A DNA stretch of 64,000 nt, from NCBI GenBank assembly GCA_040218145.1, contig JAVJQK010000109.1:1-64000 (forward strand). The letters are read 5' to 3'. Positions within the stretch are counted from its first letter, which is position 1. Every line of letters begins with the position of its first letter. Below are positions 32,037-41,988 of the stretch, one piece after another. The position numbers were made by a program, and so were the translations under genes. Below the pieces are notes generated by a model. The model saw nothing but the letters and a program-made list of their open reading frames with translations. It was not told where the DNA came from and ran no database searches. The DNA is from Sandaracinaceae bacterium. Its GTDB lineage: Bacteria > Myxococcota_A > Polyangia > Polyangiales > Sandaracinaceae.

Positions 32037-32728
32037 CAGGCGGCCTCCAGGTGGGCGCGCAGGCCTTCGAGGAGCCTCAGCCCGTCGTCGTTGCCGAGGA
32101 TGCTCTCCGCCGCGCGCTCCGGGTGGGGCATCAAGCCCAGCACGTTTCCTTGCTCGTTGTAGATGCCCGCGATGTGCTCGAGCGAGCCGTTGGGGTTCGC
32201 GGCGTCGTCGAGCTCGCCGCTCGGCGTGCAGTAGCGGAGCGCGACGCGCCCCTCGCCGTTGAGCCGCGCGAGCGTCTCGGCGTCGCACTGGTAGCGCCCC
32301 TCGGCGTGCGCGATGGGCAGGCGCAGCACCTGCCCCGCCTCGAGCCCGCGCGTGAACACGCCCTCGGACTCGACGCGGACCCACGCGTCCCGGCACTCGA
32401 AGCGGAGGTGCGCGTTGCGGGTCAGCGCGCCCGGCAGGAGGCCCATCTCGGTGAGGATCTGGAAGCCGTTGCAGATCCCGAGCACGGGCGCGCCGCTCTC
32501 GGCGAGCTGCACGATGGCCGGGGTGATGGGCGAGAAGCGCGGGATGGCTCCGGCGCGCAGGTAGTCGCCGTAGGCGAAGCCGCCGGGGATCACCACGGCG
32601 TCCGGGCTCGGCAGCTCCGTCTCCTTGTGGAACACGTACTCGGCGTCCAGACCGAGCACGTCGCGCACCGCGTGGAGCGCGTCCCAATCGGCGTTGGATC
32701 CGGGATAGACGACGACGGCGACTTTCAC
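32036..32728 (-). CDS. purQ: Phosphoribosylformylglycinamidine synthase, glutaminase subunit
   Basis: 230 residues, a class I glutamine amidotransferase. It has [32 protein letters not shown], the nucleophile Cys in [11 protein letters not shown], and the His/Glu pair in GLMPHPERA. Two GTG codons could start it. The one at 32728 has GGAG six bases upstream, whereas the one at 32734 would touch the same GGAG, so 32728 is chosen. It supplies ammonia to PurL, whose gene overlaps by 4 nt. Confidence 0.95.
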   Translation of the reverse strand: MKVAVVVYPGSNADWDALHAVRDVLGLDAEYVFHKETELPSPDAVVIPGGFAYGDYLRAGAIPRFSPITPAIVQLAESGAPVLGICNGFQILTEMGLLPGALTRNAHLRFECRDAWVRVESEGVFTRGLEAGQVLRLPIAHAEGRYQCDAETLARLNGEGRVALRYCTPSGELDDAANPNGSLEHIAGIYNEQGNVLGLMPHPERAAESILGNDDGLRLLEGLRAHLEAA

Positions 32729-32796
32729 CTGCACCTCCGGGCTGCGGACGCGCGGACCCTACCTTTCGCCGCCGAGCCACGCCAGGCGCAGGAGGC

Positions 32797-34149
32797 TCAG
32801 GCGTCCTGGTCTTCGAAGACGACGGTCCCGTCGACCCGCAGGCCCCGCACCTTGCCGTCGTTCGTGATGGCCACGAAGTGCTGGTCGTCCCACCACATCG
32901 TGTCCTCGACGTAGTCGACCACGGCCCGATCGAAGCTCCGGTGCGGGCGACCCGACGGGGTGTCGACGAGCCAGAGCAGGCCCGTCCCGTCGTTGATGAG
33001 CGTGTTCGTCCGCCCCGGCGCGATGCGCGGGTGGCTCTTCCAGTGGGTGTAGCTGTGCGGCTCCTGACCGACGTAGCGCACGCCCTCCTTGCCGGGGATC
33101 TTCCACTGCGCCTTGGGCTGGAGCTGCCCGTCGAGCACGTGCACCGCGCTCGAGGTGTCCACCGCGATGAGGCTGCGATCGTGGTTGGGGTGCAGCGCGC
33201 CGGGGCTCCGGATCTCGGCGCTGCCCACCACCCCGCGGTCGAGGTCGACGGCCACGACCTTGTTCGCGTTCGCGTCCGAGACGAAGACCACGCGGCCCGG
33301 CCCCGCGATCATGCTCGAGAAGAAGCGCGCGCCGTAGCCGAGGTCCTCGAGGGTGTTCTGGAGCTGCCCATGAGCGTCGAGCACGAAGAGGGCGTCGCTG
33401 CCGGCCGCGACGATCGTCCCGTCCTCGAGGAAGGCGATGTCGTCGACCCAGCTCGGCATGTCGATCGGCTGGCCCGGCTCACCGGTCGCGGCGTCGACGA
33501 AGCAGAGGCGCTTGTTGCGATCGCTGGTGGCGACGCGCGACCCGTCCGGGCTCGCGCTCGCGGTGCGGCCCCAGCCGTCGAGCGTCCAGCGGAGGCCGCC
33601 GTCGGCGTTGCGGCAGGTGAGACGCGTCTTCCAGATGCCGAGGAAGCCGTCGGGCATGAGCGAGAGCCGAAAGTCTCCCCGCACCGAGCTGTGCCGGAAG
33701 CTCCGCTGCTCCGGGAGCACGTGGTAGCGGGTGGTGTCCTCACGGCTCATCGGGTCGACCTCGTCGGTCACCGTGAGCGGCGCGCTCCCCTTCGGGTCCA
33801 TGCCCGGCACGTCGGCGGAGACGACGACCTCGTAGCTGGTCAGGCCCCCCGTGGGCGCGCTGCCGAGCGGGAGCTGCAGCTCGAAGGGCGCGGTCACGCT
33901 CTGCCCCGGCTGGACCTGGACGCCGCCCATCGACACGCGCCCCTTCGCCACCGCGTTCTTGCCGACGTTCTGCGTGACCTGCACGACCTGGATGTCGAAC
34001 GCCGTCAGCGGCACCGCGCGCTCCGTGCCGACGACCTCGGCGGTCCCCTTCACGAGGCCGCCGCGCGGCAGCTCGAGCGTCTCCAGGTGCACGCGCACCG
34101 TCGGCTGTCCCTGGCCCATCGCGCCCCGGATCGAATCGAAGAGTCCCAT
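32797..34149 (-). CDS. Spo0M-like arrestin-fold domain fused to a beta-propeller
   Basis: 450 residues with AAGGAGG at ideal spacing before the ATG. Residues 1-135 resemble the sporulation-control protein Spo0M (arrestin-like fold): [20 protein letters not shown], then [20 protein letters not shown] and [20 protein letters not shown]. From about residue 150 the sequence is a WD40/PQQ-like propeller: [58 protein letters not shown] and a closing [19 protein letters not shown]. No signal peptide is seen, so it is cytoplasmic. Typical Spo0M proteins lack a propeller. It lies 68 bp upstream of purQ on the same strand. Confidence 0.75.
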   Translation of the reverse strand: MGLFDSIRGAMGQGQPTVRVHLETLELPRGGLVKGTAEVVGTERAVPLTAFDIQVVQVTQNVGKNAVAKGRVSMGGVQVQPGQSVTAPFELQLPLGSAPTGGLTSYEVVVSADVPGMDPKGSAPLTVTDEVDPMSREDTTRYHVLPEQRSFRHSSVRGDFRLSLMPDGFLGIWKTRLTCRNADGGLRWTLDGWGRTASASPDGSRVATSDRNKRLCFVDAATGEPGQPIDMPSWVDDIAFLEDGTIVAAGSDALFVLDAHGQLQNTLEDLGYGARFFSSMIAGPGRVVFVSDANANKVVAVDLDRGVVGSAEIRSPGALHPNHDRSLIAVDTSSAVHVLDGQLQPKAQWKIPGKEGVRYVGQEPHSYTHWKSHPRIAPGRTNTLINDGTGLLWLVDTPSGRPHRSFDRAVVDYVEDTMWWDDQHFVAITNDGKVRGLRVDGTVVFEDQDA

Positions 34150-34268
34150 GTCGCTGCCTCCTTCTCGGCCCGGACAACTCACGTCCCGTGCCAGAGCGAA
34201 CGAGGCTACGCGTGGCCGCCCTGTCCCTTCCCTCGGCGCGGATGTCTCGCGCGGGAGGGTCGGTCGTC

Positions 34269-34943
34269 TCAGCCGCCGAGCAGCACCGGGCCGCCCTTGT
34301 CGACGGCGCGGGCGTAGGCGGGGCGCGCGCGGAGGCGGTCGACGTAGGCGCGCAGGTGGCCGACGTCGCCGTGCTCGCCCCGCGAGAGCGCGGCCTCGAT
34401 CGGGTAGCTCATCTGGATGTCGGCCGCGCTGAAGTCGTCGCCCGTGATCCACGCGCGATCGGCGAGCTCCGCGTCGAGGAAGGCGAGCTGGCGCGCGGTC
34501 TCGGGGCCGGAGTAGCCGCCGTGGATCTTGGCGGCGATGCCCTTCACCACGGGCTTCAGGAAGAACGGCACCGGCGCCGAGCGCACGCGGCTCGCGACGA
34601 GCTGCACCATGAGCGGCGCCATCATGGAGCCCTCGGCGAAGTGCATGAAGAACCGGAAGCGCTGGAACGCCTCGGTCCCGCGCGCGGGCACGAGCGCGCC
34701 GTCGCCGAGCTCCTCGCTCAGCGTCTCCAGGATCGCGCCCGACTCGGCGAGCACCCGCCCGTCGAGCTCCACGAGCGGCGCCCGGCCGAGCGGGTGGATG
34801 GCGCGCAGGCTGTCCGGCGCGCGGCTCGTCTTCGGGTGACGGCGATAGGTGACGATCTCGTAGTCCACCCCCAGCTCCTCGAGGAGCCAGAGCGCGCGGT
34901 GCGACCGCGAGCGCTCGAGGTGGTGGACGACGAGAGAGGGCAC
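34269..34943 (-). CDS. Glutathione S-transferase family protein
   Basis: 224 residues. The N-terminal thioredoxin-fold half has HHLERSRSHRALWLLEELGV (Ser at the active position), LGRAPLVELDGRVLAESGAI with the cis-Pro and Glu-Ser glutathione loop; the rest is the all-helical domain with ITGDDFSAADIQMSYPIE. The GTG start at 34943 is one base after the smc stop at 34945, so it is probably cotranscribed with smc. Myxobacteria often lack glutathione, so the thiol used is uncertain. Confidence 0.88.
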   Translation of the reverse strand: MPSLVVHHLERSRSHRALWLLEELGVDYEIVTYRRHPKTSRAPDSLRAIHPLGRAPLVELDGRVLAESGAILETLSEELGDGALVPARGTEAFQRFRFFMHFAEGSMMAPLMVQLVASRVRSAPVPFFLKPVVKGIAAKIHGGYSGPETARQLAFLDAELADRAWITGDDFSAADIQMSYPIEAALSRGEHGDVGHLRAYVDRLRARPAYARAVDKGGPVLLGG

Positions 34944-34944
34944 G

Positions 34945-37900
34945 TCAGGCGACCGCGACCGTCTGGCCGCCGTCGACCGTCTTGGCCTGGTTGCCGCGGA
35001 TCTCGACCGCGACGAGCTTGGAGATGCCGGGCGTCTCCATCGTCACGCCGTAGAGCACGTCGGCCATCTGCATGGTCGTCTTGCTGTGCGTGATGACGAT
35101 GAACTGCGAGTGCTTCGTCATCGAGCGGATGGCCTCCGCGAAGCGGCCGATGTTGGCCTCGTCGAGCGGCGCGTCGACCTCGTCGAGGAGACAGAAGGGG
35201 CTCGGCTTGTACTGGAAGATCGAGAAGATGAGGCTGACCGCGGTCAGCGCCTTCTCCCCGCCGCTCATCAGCTCGATGGAGCCGAGGCGCTTGCCGGGCG
35301 GCTGCGCGAGGATCTCCACGCCCGTCTCGAGCATGTCGGTCGGGTCGGTGAGCTTGAGCGAGGCCTTGCCGCCACCGAAGAGCTTCGGGAAGACGAGCTG
35401 GAAGCGCGAGTTCACCTCGTCGAAGGTCTCGCGGAACATGCGCTTGCTCTCCCGGTTCATCTGCCGGATGGCCTTGTCGAGCTGGCCGAGCGCGGTCTCG
35501 AGATCGAGGCGCTGGCTCGTCAGGTACTCGTAGCGCTTCGACTTCTCGTCGTACTCCTCGATCGCGGTGAGGTTGATCTCCCCCATGCGCTCGACGAGGC
35601 GGATGAGCTCGCCGATCCGCTCCTTGACCTGCGCGTCGGGCAGCTCCCGGAAGTGGTAGTCGCCGATGACCTTGGGCAGGTCGACGCGGTGACGCTCTTC
35701 GATCGACTCGAGGAGGTGCTCGAGCCCCATGGCCAGCTCGCGCTCCTGCAGCGTCAGCTGGGTGAGCTGCTTGGCCCCCACCTCGATGCGACGGCGGATC
35801 TCGACCAGCGCGGACTCGCGCTCGCCCAGCTCGTGCTTGGCCTCGTCGTAGCGCGCGCGCGCCTCGCCGAGGTGCTCGTGGGCCTTCATGGCCGTGTCGA
35901 TCGAGACGTTCAGCTCCTCGCGCGCGAGGAAGGCCAGCGCCGCGGTCTCGCCCTGCTGGCGCGCCGACGACTCCATGTCGCCGCGCAGCCGCGTCTCCCG
36001 CTCGGACAGCTCCTCGATGGACCGCTCGAGCCGCTCGAGGGCGCCGCGATCGCTCTCGGCCCGCTGCTTGGCCTCGGCCGCGCGGACCTTCACGCCCGTG
36101 ACGACCTGGCTCTGCTCGTCGACCGCCGCGCGCTTGCCCTCGTAGATCTCGAGGCCCGCCGACAAGGACTGATGCGCCTCTCGCTCCGAGCCGCGCGCCG
36201 CGTCGATCTCTTCCTTGGCCGCGCGCTCCTCGTCGCTCGCCGCCTCGAGCTGCGCGTGCAGCTCGTCCGCCTCGCGCCCGAGCCGCTCGGCGCGCTCGTT
36301 GGCGCTCGCCAGCGACTCCTCGGCCCGGCGGAGATCCTTGTCCGCCTTCACGATCGCGATCTCCGCGTCGTGGGCCTGGGTGCGCGCGCTGTCGAGCTGG
36401 GCGCGTCGCTCCGCGATGCCGTTGCGAAGCACGCCGTGCTCCGCCACCGCCGTGTGCAGACGGCCGTCGAGCTCCGAGACCACCCCGTGCAGCTCACGGA
36501 TCTCGCGCTTGACCGCGATCATGTGGCTGCCGACGCCCTCGCCGCGGCCCCCGGTGAGGCTTCCGTCCATGGCGACGACCTGGCCGCCCGCCGAGACGAT
36601 CGCCGCCGCTACACCGCGATCGTGCAGGCGACGCGCGCCCTCGGCGTCCCGCACCACCAGCACGTCGCCGAGGAGGTGGCGCACCAGCGGCCGGTCGGCG
36701 GCGTCGCAGCCGACGAGGTCACCGAGCCAGCCGATCACGCTCGCGTCGTCGGGCAACGCGGCCGCGGGGCGCACCATCCGGCGCGGGTTCTGCGTGACGA
36801 GCGTGGCGCGGCCCCGCTCCCCTGCCTCCAGGAACGCGAGCGCCTGCTCGGCCGCCGCGCGATCCTTCACGACCACGTGCTGAAGCCGCTCGCCGAGCGC
36901 GGCGGCCAGCGCCTCGGTCAGCTCGGCCGGGCACTCGATGCGGTCGGCGACCAGACCGAGCACGCCCTTGTCGGCCCGAGACTGGAAGTCCGGCGCGTAC
37001 TCGCGCATCAGCGCGCGCACGCCCTTGCCGACGCCCTCGAAGCGCTGCTGGATCTCCTCGAGCGAGCGCAGGCGCGAGCGCTTCTCGGCGAGCTGACCGC
37101 GCAGGGTCTCGAGCAGCTGGTCGCTGACGCGGATCTGCTCCCGGAGCGCGTCGAGCTCTTGCTGGAGCTCCTCGCGCCGCTCCGCCGTCTGCTCCTTGCC
37201 GGTGCGAAGGCCGTGCAGGCGCGCCGCGAGGGCCTCGCCCTCCTGCTTCAGCTCGACCGCCTTCGCCTCGTGCTCCTCGCGCTCCGCGCGCATGCGCTCG
37301 AGCCGGATGCGGCCCTCGCCCTGTCGGCGCTCGTAGCTCTGGAGCACCGCCTCGGCGCGCGCGATGCGCTGCTGCGCCTCGGCCACGCGGGCGCGCGCCT
37401 GCTCGACCGCCTTGCTCGCCTCCTCCGCCGCTCCGCGGCGACGATCGAGCTCGGCGTTCTCCTTCTGGAGCACCTCGGACTCGCGCTGCTCGGCCTCCTC
37501 GAGGTCCACGAGCGCGGCCGCGAGCATCTCGTGCTCCGCCGCGAGCGACGTCCGCTGACCGACGAGCGCGCCGAGCTCCCGCTCCGCCATGCGCTCCGAC
37601 TCGCGCAGCCCTTCGAGGCGCGAGAGGTGCTGCTCGATCTTGCCCTCGAGCACGCGGACCGAGTTGTCCTGCTCGTAGGCGTGGCGCTGGGCGCGCTCGA
37701 CGATGTCCTCGTGCTGCTGCACGCCGAGACGATCGGCGCCGAGCTCCGCCTCGCGCAGGCGCAGGGCGAAGCGGCTGCCCTCGACCTGGGCGTCGACGCG
37801 GTCCATCTCGTTCTCGAGCACGCGGCGCGTGACGGTCAGCTCCATCCACCGGTGCGACGCCACGAGGAGCTCGAGGTCGCGGATCTCGGTGCGGTAGCGC

Positions 37901-38556
37901 TTGTAGCGCTCGGCCTTCTGCGCCTGTCGCTTCAGGGTGCTGAGGTTCTTCTCGATCTCGCCGATGATGTCGCTGACGCGCAGCAGGTTCTGCCGCGTCT
38001 GGTCCATCTTGCGCTCGGCGGCCTTCTTCTTGGCCTTGAACTTCGTGATGCCGGCCGCCTCCTCGATGAGGTGGCGACGATCGGTCGGCTTGGCCGAGAC
38101 GATCCAGCCGATGCGTCCCTGCTCGATGATCGAGTAGGCCTTGGTGCCGACGCCCGTGCCCAGGAAGAGCTGGGTGACGTCCTTGAGGCGCACCACGGTC
38201 TTGTTGATCAGGTACTCGCTGTGCCCGGAGCGATCGAGGCGGCGGGTGACCGCGATCTCGGCGTAGTCGCGGTACTCGGGCGGGCCGAGGCCGGCCGTGT
38301 TGTCGAACACGAGGGTGACCTCGGCGAACGAGTGGGGACCGCGCGTCTCCGACCCGTTGAAGATCACGTCCTCCATCGCCTTGCCGCGGAGGTGGCGCGC
38401 CGACTGCTCGCCCATCGCCCAGCGGATGGCGTCGACGATGTTCGACTTGCCGCAGCCGTTCGGCCCGACGATCGCGCTGACATCGTGGTCGATGTGGACG
38501 ACCGTGCGGTCCACGAACGACTTGAAGCCGCAGACCTCGACCTTCTTGATCTTCAT
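34945..38556 (-). CDS. smc: Chromosome segregation protein SMC
   Basis: 1203 residues, full length. The head begins MKIKKVEVCGFKSF with Walker A GPNGCGKSN at 31-39. Two long coiled coils flank the hinge (region VGKGVRALMREYAPDFQSRA through TLVTQNPRRMVRPAAALPDD). The C-terminal head has the ABC signature ELMSGGEKALTAVSLIFSIF, Walker B FCLLDEVDAPLDEANI and HSQFIVITHSKTTMQMAD. SMC dimers with ScpA/ScpB condense and segregate DNA. scpA/B are not in the window. The start at 38556 has only a weak ribosome binding site. The gene is rich in Glu/Arg codons as expected of the coils. Confidence 0.96.
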   Translation of the reverse strand: MKIKKVEVCGFKSFVDRTVVHIDHDVSAIVGPNGCGKSNIVDAIRWAMGEQSARHLRGKAMEDVIFNGSETRGPHSFAEVTLVFDNTAGLGPPEYRDYAEIAVTRRLDRSGHSEYLINKTVVRLKDVTQLFLGTGVGTKAYSIIEQGRIGWIVSAKPTDRRHLIEEAAGITKFKAKKKAAERKMDQTRQNLLRVSDIIGEIEKNLSTLKRQAQKAERYKRYRTEIRDLELLVASHRWMELTVTRRVLENEMDRVDAQVEGSRFALRLREAELGADRLGVQQHEDIVERAQRHAYEQDNSVRVLEGKIEQHLSRLEGLRESERMAERELGALVGQRTSLAAEHEMLAAALVDLEEAEQRESEVLQKENAELDRRRGAAEEASKAVEQARARVAEAQQRIARAEAVLQSYERRQGEGRIRLERMRAEREEHEAKAVELKQEGEALAARLHGLRTGKEQTAERREELQQELDALREQIRVSDQLLETLRGQLAEKRSRLRSLEEIQQRFEGVGKGVRALMREYAPDFQSRADKGVLGLVADRIECPAELTEALAAALGERLQHVVVKDRAAAEQALAFLEAGERGRATLVTQNPRRMVRPAAALPDDASVIGWLGDLVGCDAADRPLVRHLLGDVLVVRDAEGARRLHDRGVAAAIVSAGGQVVAMDGSLTGGRGEGVGSHMIAVKREIRELHGVVSELDGRLHTAVAEHGVLRNGIAERRAQLDSARTQAHDAEIAIVKADKDLRRAEESLASANERAERLGREADELHAQLEAASDEERAAKEEIDAARGSEREAHQSLSAGLEIYEGKRAAVDEQSQVVTGVKVRAAEAKQRAESDRGALERLERSIEELSERETRLRGDMESSARQQGETAALAFLAREELNVSIDTAMKAHEHLGEARARYDEAKHELGERESALVEIRRRIEVGAKQLTQLTLQERELAMGLEHLLESIEERHRVDLPKVIGDYHFRELPDAQVKERIGELIRLVERMGEINLTAIEEYDEKSKRYEYLTSQRLDLETALGQLDKAIRQMNRESKRMFRETFDEVNSRFQLVFPKLFGGGKASLKLTDPTDMLETGVEILAQPPGKRLGSIELMSGGEKALTAVSLIFSIFQYKPSPFCLLDEVDAPLDEANIGRFAEAIRSMTKHSQFIVITHSKTTMQMADVLYGVTMETPGISKLVAVEIRGNQAKTVDGGQTVAVA

Positions 38557-38781
38557 CGAAAGGGCTCCGTGGAGCTGGCCGGCCCAACGCCGGCGCACAG
38601 AGGACGGAGCTATCACCGGGGATCCGCGGCTGCAACGCTCATCACGAGCCTTTGTGGGTGCCACGGAGTGACCACCACCACATATAGTGGGTAGCTCCGA
38701 ATCGATCCACCTCCGGTGGGCCGACGGACGGATCTCGGAGGCGATCGCCTCGTGCAGAAGCAGATCGCCCTCTGGCGTTGG

Positions 38782-39405
38782 CTAACGCGCGTGACCGGGG
38801 AGGTCGTCGCGGATGGAGAGGTCGCAGGGCGCGATCTCCAGATCGCTGTGCTCCCACCGGGGCCGCTCCACGCGCTCGAGGTCGAGCGCCCAGAAGCCGA
38901 CGTCGGTGTAGAGCCAGACGCCCTCGATCCAGGCCGCGATCCGGCGCCCCGTGGGCCGGCGTCCGATCACGAGCAGGCGATCGAAGACCCACCCGGGCGA
39001 TCGCAGCCCGAGCGCGCCCCCCGTCTCGACCTCGCGCGCCCCCTGGAGGCAAACCCCCGCGTATTCGGCGCCTTCCAGGAGGCGCGCGAAGTCCGCGGTG
39101 TCGCCCAGACGGCTGGCGAGCCCGAGTCGCTGGGCGCTGATCCGGGTCGCGACGCTCGCGTCGAGCAGGGTGCGCAGATCGAGGTCGTCATAGAGGAGTC
39201 GGGCCGGATCCCCCACCTGCAGCGCCTCGAACGCGCGCCGCCCGAGTGCGTCTATGGCCGCGTGCTGGGCGTCGACGCCCGCCGGCGAGGGGCTGGGGGT
39301 GGTCGCCCGCGGCGGCCCCGCCTGCGCCCCGCCGCTGCACCCCGCGAGGAGCGCGGCGATGCATGTGGCGAGGATCGCGGAGGGGACGACGGGAGCGCGG
39401 CGCAC
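38782..39405 (-). CDS. Lipoprotein, unknown function
   Basis: About 207 residues. A GTG at 39405 starts a signal (APVVPSAILATCIAALLAGC) with a clear lipobox; the frame is open to 39474. After a Ser/Pro linker there is a 150-residue domain: IDALGRRAFEALQVGDPARL, LYDDLDLRTLLDASVATRI, SPGWVFDRLLVIGRRPTGRR, ending in IAPCDLSIRDDLPGHAR. It may be distantly SnoaL/NTF2-like, but I cannot assign it. It is read toward smc with a 225-bp gap, which holds no gene. Confidence 0.65.
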   Translation of the reverse strand: MRRAPVVPSAILATCIAALLAGCSGGAQAGPPRATTPSPSPAGVDAQHAAIDALGRRAFEALQVGDPARLLYDDLDLRTLLDASVATRISAQRLGLASRLGDTADFARLLEGAEYAGVCLQGAREVETGGALGLRSPGWVFDRLLVIGRRPTGRRIAAWIEGVWLYTDVGFWALDLERVERPRWEHSDLEIAPCDLSIRDDLPGHAR

Positions 39406-39496
39406 GCCCCGAAGGCTATCAGGCCGTCGGCGCGGAGCGCGATTTCGGAGCGACACTCCCGGCCCTCGCCTCACGCCGACGGCGCGCCTCGCGAGG

Positions 39497-40915
39497 CTAC
39501 CGAATGTTGAACGGGTAGCTCACGCGGAAGGTGGTCTGGCTGAACGGCGGGAAGCGCGCGCCGCCGAGGACACCCTCCATGCACGCGCCCTGCGGCGAGC
39601 CGCCGAAGGGGCTGCCGCCGACGTTGACGCTCGCCACCGAGCCGTCCGAGCGGACGAGGATCGTCGCGACCGCCATGCCGACCTGGTCGCCCGCGCACTG
39701 GCGGATCCGCGACATCAGCGGCCCGAGGGTGCGGGCCACGTCGGTGCGGCTCGGCGAGGCCGGGAGGTTGGCGCTGCTGCCGGCCGACGGAGAGGCGGCG
39801 ACCGCGCGCTCCTGGCGGCTCGGCTGCGCCGTGGCGGTGCCTTCGCGGTTGGGGCGCCCACCGAGCGCCTGATCGAGCACGTTGTCGAGGGCGTCGTTGC
39901 CGCCTGCGCTGGCCGAGCCGCCGCCGCCGGTCCGCGCGCTGGCGGACGCGGACCCGCCGCTGCCGCCCCTGGCGGAGGAGGGCGTCTCGCTCGCGCCCGA
40001 GGAGCCCGCCGCGGCGCCGCTGGCCGAGCCACCGCCCGAAGCGCTGCCCGAACCACTGGCCGAACCACTGGCCGAACCACTGCCCGAACCGCTGGCCGCC
40101 GGGGCCGCGCCGCGCGATCGACCGCTTCGGCGCCCCTGCGCTCCGGGGCTGGGCTCGGTCTCGCCCGCGGCCTGCTCCGCGGCGGCCTCGGCCTCACTGT
40201 CCTCCACCGCGTCGGCGGCGGCCAGATCGGCCTCGGCGCCGAGCTCGGCACCCGCCTCGGTCTCCGCCTCGGAGCCAGCCTCGGGGTCGACCGCCTCCAC
40301 CGCCGCCTCGCCGGCGACGTCGACTCCGTCTCCGGTGGCCCCCGCCGACGCGCTGCTGGGCGCCGACGCGATGGTCTCGGAGCCCGCCTCTCCAGGCTGG
40401 TTGTTCATCAGGAAGAAGGCGACGCCGGCCGCGATGGCCGCGCCGACCCCGATGCCGATCCACATGTTCCCGCCCGACTTGGCGGGCTCGGCGACCTGCG
40501 CGGGCGCGGGCGCGGCGGCCACCGCGGCGGCCTTCTTCTTCTCGCCCGGCTTCTTCGCGCTGCTCGCGCCAGCCGCGGCCTTCTTCTTCTTCTTGGCCTT
40601 GGCCTTCTTCTTCGGCGCCGCCGCGGCGGGCGCCTCGTCTTCGGGCGCCTCGTCGACCGCGGCGGAGCTCGCAGCGCCGGCCGCGAGATCGACGTGGCCC
40701 GCGTCTTCTTCTTCTTCGTCGTCGCCGACGTGCTTCTCTTCGCTCGGCGGCGGCGGAGCCACGGAGGCGGCGAGCGCGGAGAGATCGAGCTTCCCGTCGT
40801 CCTCGTCCTCGTCAGCGCCCGGCGCGGGCGCCTGAGAGGGGCGCACCAGCGCGGAGAGGGCGGCGAGGCCGTCGTCTTCCATGTCGTCGTTCTGAGATTT
40901 GCTCTTCTCGCTCAC
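39497..40915 (-). CDS. AgmX/GltJ-like single-pass membrane protein with TonB-like C-terminus
   Basis: 472 residues, GTG start with GAGG six bases upstream. The cytoplasmic N-terminus holds short repeated motifs (DGLAALSALV, KLDLSALAAS, HVDLAAGAAS) and a Lys-rich stretch. A membrane span follows near 150-172 (MWIGIGVGAAIAAGVAFFLM). A long Glu/Ala then Ser/Gly low-complexity periplasmic region leads to the C-terminal AgmX/TonB-C domain (GPLMSRIRQCAGDQVGMAVA, TILVRSDGSVASVNVGG, CMEGVLGGARFPPFSQTTFR). This layout matches myxobacterial AgmX/GltJ-type motility or polarity proteins. The Ser/Gly part contains 12-bp tandem DNA units near 40030-40095. Confidence 0.7.
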   Translation of the reverse strand: MSEKSKSQNDDMEDDGLAALSALVRPSQAPAPGADEDEDDGKLDLSALAASVAPPPPSEEKHVGDDEEEEDAGHVDLAAGAASSAAVDEAPEDEAPAAAAPKKKAKAKKKKKAAAGASSAKKPGEKKKAAAVAAAPAPAQVAEPAKSGGNMWIGIGVGAAIAAGVAFFLMNNQPGEAGSETIASAPSSASAGATGDGVDVAGEAAVEAVDPEAGSEAETEAGAELGAEADLAAADAVEDSEAEAAAEQAAGETEPSPGAQGRRSGRSRGAAPAASGSGSGSASGSASGSGSASGGGSASGAAAGSSGASETPSSARGGSGGSASASARTGGGGSASAGGNDALDNVLDQALGGRPNREGTATAQPSRQERAVAASPSAGSSANLPASPSRTDVARTLGPLMSRIRQCAGDQVGMAVATILVRSDGSVASVNVGGSPFGGSPQGACMEGVLGGARFPPFSQTTFRVSYPFNIR

Positions 40916-41164
40916 ATCGACCTCGCGGCTCTCTGCTTGGAGCCCCCCGCGGCAACCCGCCGGGGCTCGGCTGGCTGGTCGGGGTTAGCACAGCCCCCCG
41001 CGGGTCGCGGGGAGCTTTTTCGCAGCGGCGCACATGGATCCTGCCGCGTGCGCGCGCCTTCGTCACGTTCGTGGGTCGCCCATCAGACGACCTCGCCCGG
41101 AAAACCTTGGCTCTCGAGTCGGGAGTGAAGCGCCGAGAGGGGCGATCCGCAAGGCGCCTCGCGC

Positions 41165-41200
41165 CAACGAAAACGGCGCCGCTCGGACGAGCGACGCCGT
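41165..41200 (-). terminator. Intrinsic terminator of the peroxiredoxin gene
   Basis: On the minus strand, 20 bp after the peroxiredoxin stop, ACGGCGTCGCTC and GAGCGGCGCCGT form a 12-bp stem with one mismatch and a small loop, followed by TTTTCGTT. The rest of the 305-bp gap 40916-41220 shows no gene. Confidence 0.8.
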
Positions 41201-41220
41201 GTCTCGCAGCGTGAGCGGGC

Positions 41221-41817
41221 TCACCCGTGCTTGGAGAAGTACTCCTTCGAAGCCTCGACGTCGGGCTTGATGGTGTCGCCGCCCTCGTGCCAGTTGGCCG
41301 GGCAGACCTCGCCGTGCTTCTCGGTGTACTGCAGCGCGTCGACGAGGCGGAGCACCTCGTCCGTGCTGCGGCCGAGCGGCAGGTCGTTGATCGTCACGTG
41401 GCGGACGAGGCCCTCCTTGTCGATGAGGAAGAGGCCGCGGAGGGCCACGCCGGCGTCGTCGCCGTCGTGCAGGAGGACGCCATAGTCCTCGCTGATCTGC
41501 TTGGTGATGTCCGCGACGAGCGGGTAACGCACGTCGCCGAGACCGCCCTTGTCACGCGCGGTCTTCTGCCACGCGAGGTGGGAGAAGGCGCTGTCCACCG
41601 ACACGGCGATGACCTCGGTGTTCCGCTTCTGGAACTCCTCGAGCTTCTCGTCGAAGGCGATGATCTCCGTGGGGCAGACGAACGTGAAATCGAGCGGGTA
41701 GAAGAACAGCACCACGTACTTGCCGCGGAACTGGCTCAGCTCGATGTCGACGAACTCGCGGCCCTTGACGGCGGTGGCCTTGAAGTTGGGGGCTTCCTTC
41801 TGAACGGCGACGGCCAT
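41221..41817 (-). CDS. Typical 2-Cys peroxiredoxin (AhpC/TSA family)
   Basis: 198 residues. It reduces hydrogen peroxide and alkyl hydroperoxides. The peroxidatic Cys48 is in [12 protein letters not shown] and the resolving Cys172 in GEVCPANW. Conserved [14 protein letters not shown] and EYFSKHG (the C-terminal YF helix linked to over-oxidation sensitivity) are present. AGGAGGAG lies eight bases before the ATG at 41817, the strongest start signal in the window, consistent with high expression. It is followed by its own terminator. No ahpF or peroxide regulator is adjacent. Confidence 0.95.
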   Translation of the reverse strand: MAVAVQKEAPNFKATAVKGREFVDIELSQFRGKYVVLFFYPLDFTFVCPTEIIAFDEKLEEFQKRNTEVIAVSVDSAFSHLAWQKTARDKGGLGDVRYPLVADITKQISEDYGVLLHDGDDAGVALRGLFLIDKEGLVRHVTINDLPLGRSTDEVLRLVDALQYTEKHGEVCPANWHEGGDTIKPDVEASKEYFSKHG

Positions 41818-41988
41818 GGATCTCTCCTCCTGTGGTTCTCGGTCCGGGTTGGTGGTGCGATCTGGCCGCATCTCCGACATTTCGCAAGTGGCGAAGTCTG
41901 GACCGAGTCCAATGCTGAGACGAAGCGCACGTCGCCGCGCGCGCGGCCAAGTTGCCGAGGACCGGGTGACATCGCACGCTCCGCCACG

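Noticed and set aside
35086-38694. 1202-codon plus-strand frame opposite smc
   Set aside because: It is the antisense shadow of the high-G+C smc gene; it has low-complexity Leu/Asp/Arg composition and no recognisable domain.
40030-40095. Tandem repeat of about 12 bp (GGCCGAACCACT units)
   Set aside because: It is simply the coding sequence of the Ser/Gly linker of the AgmX-like protein, not a separate element.
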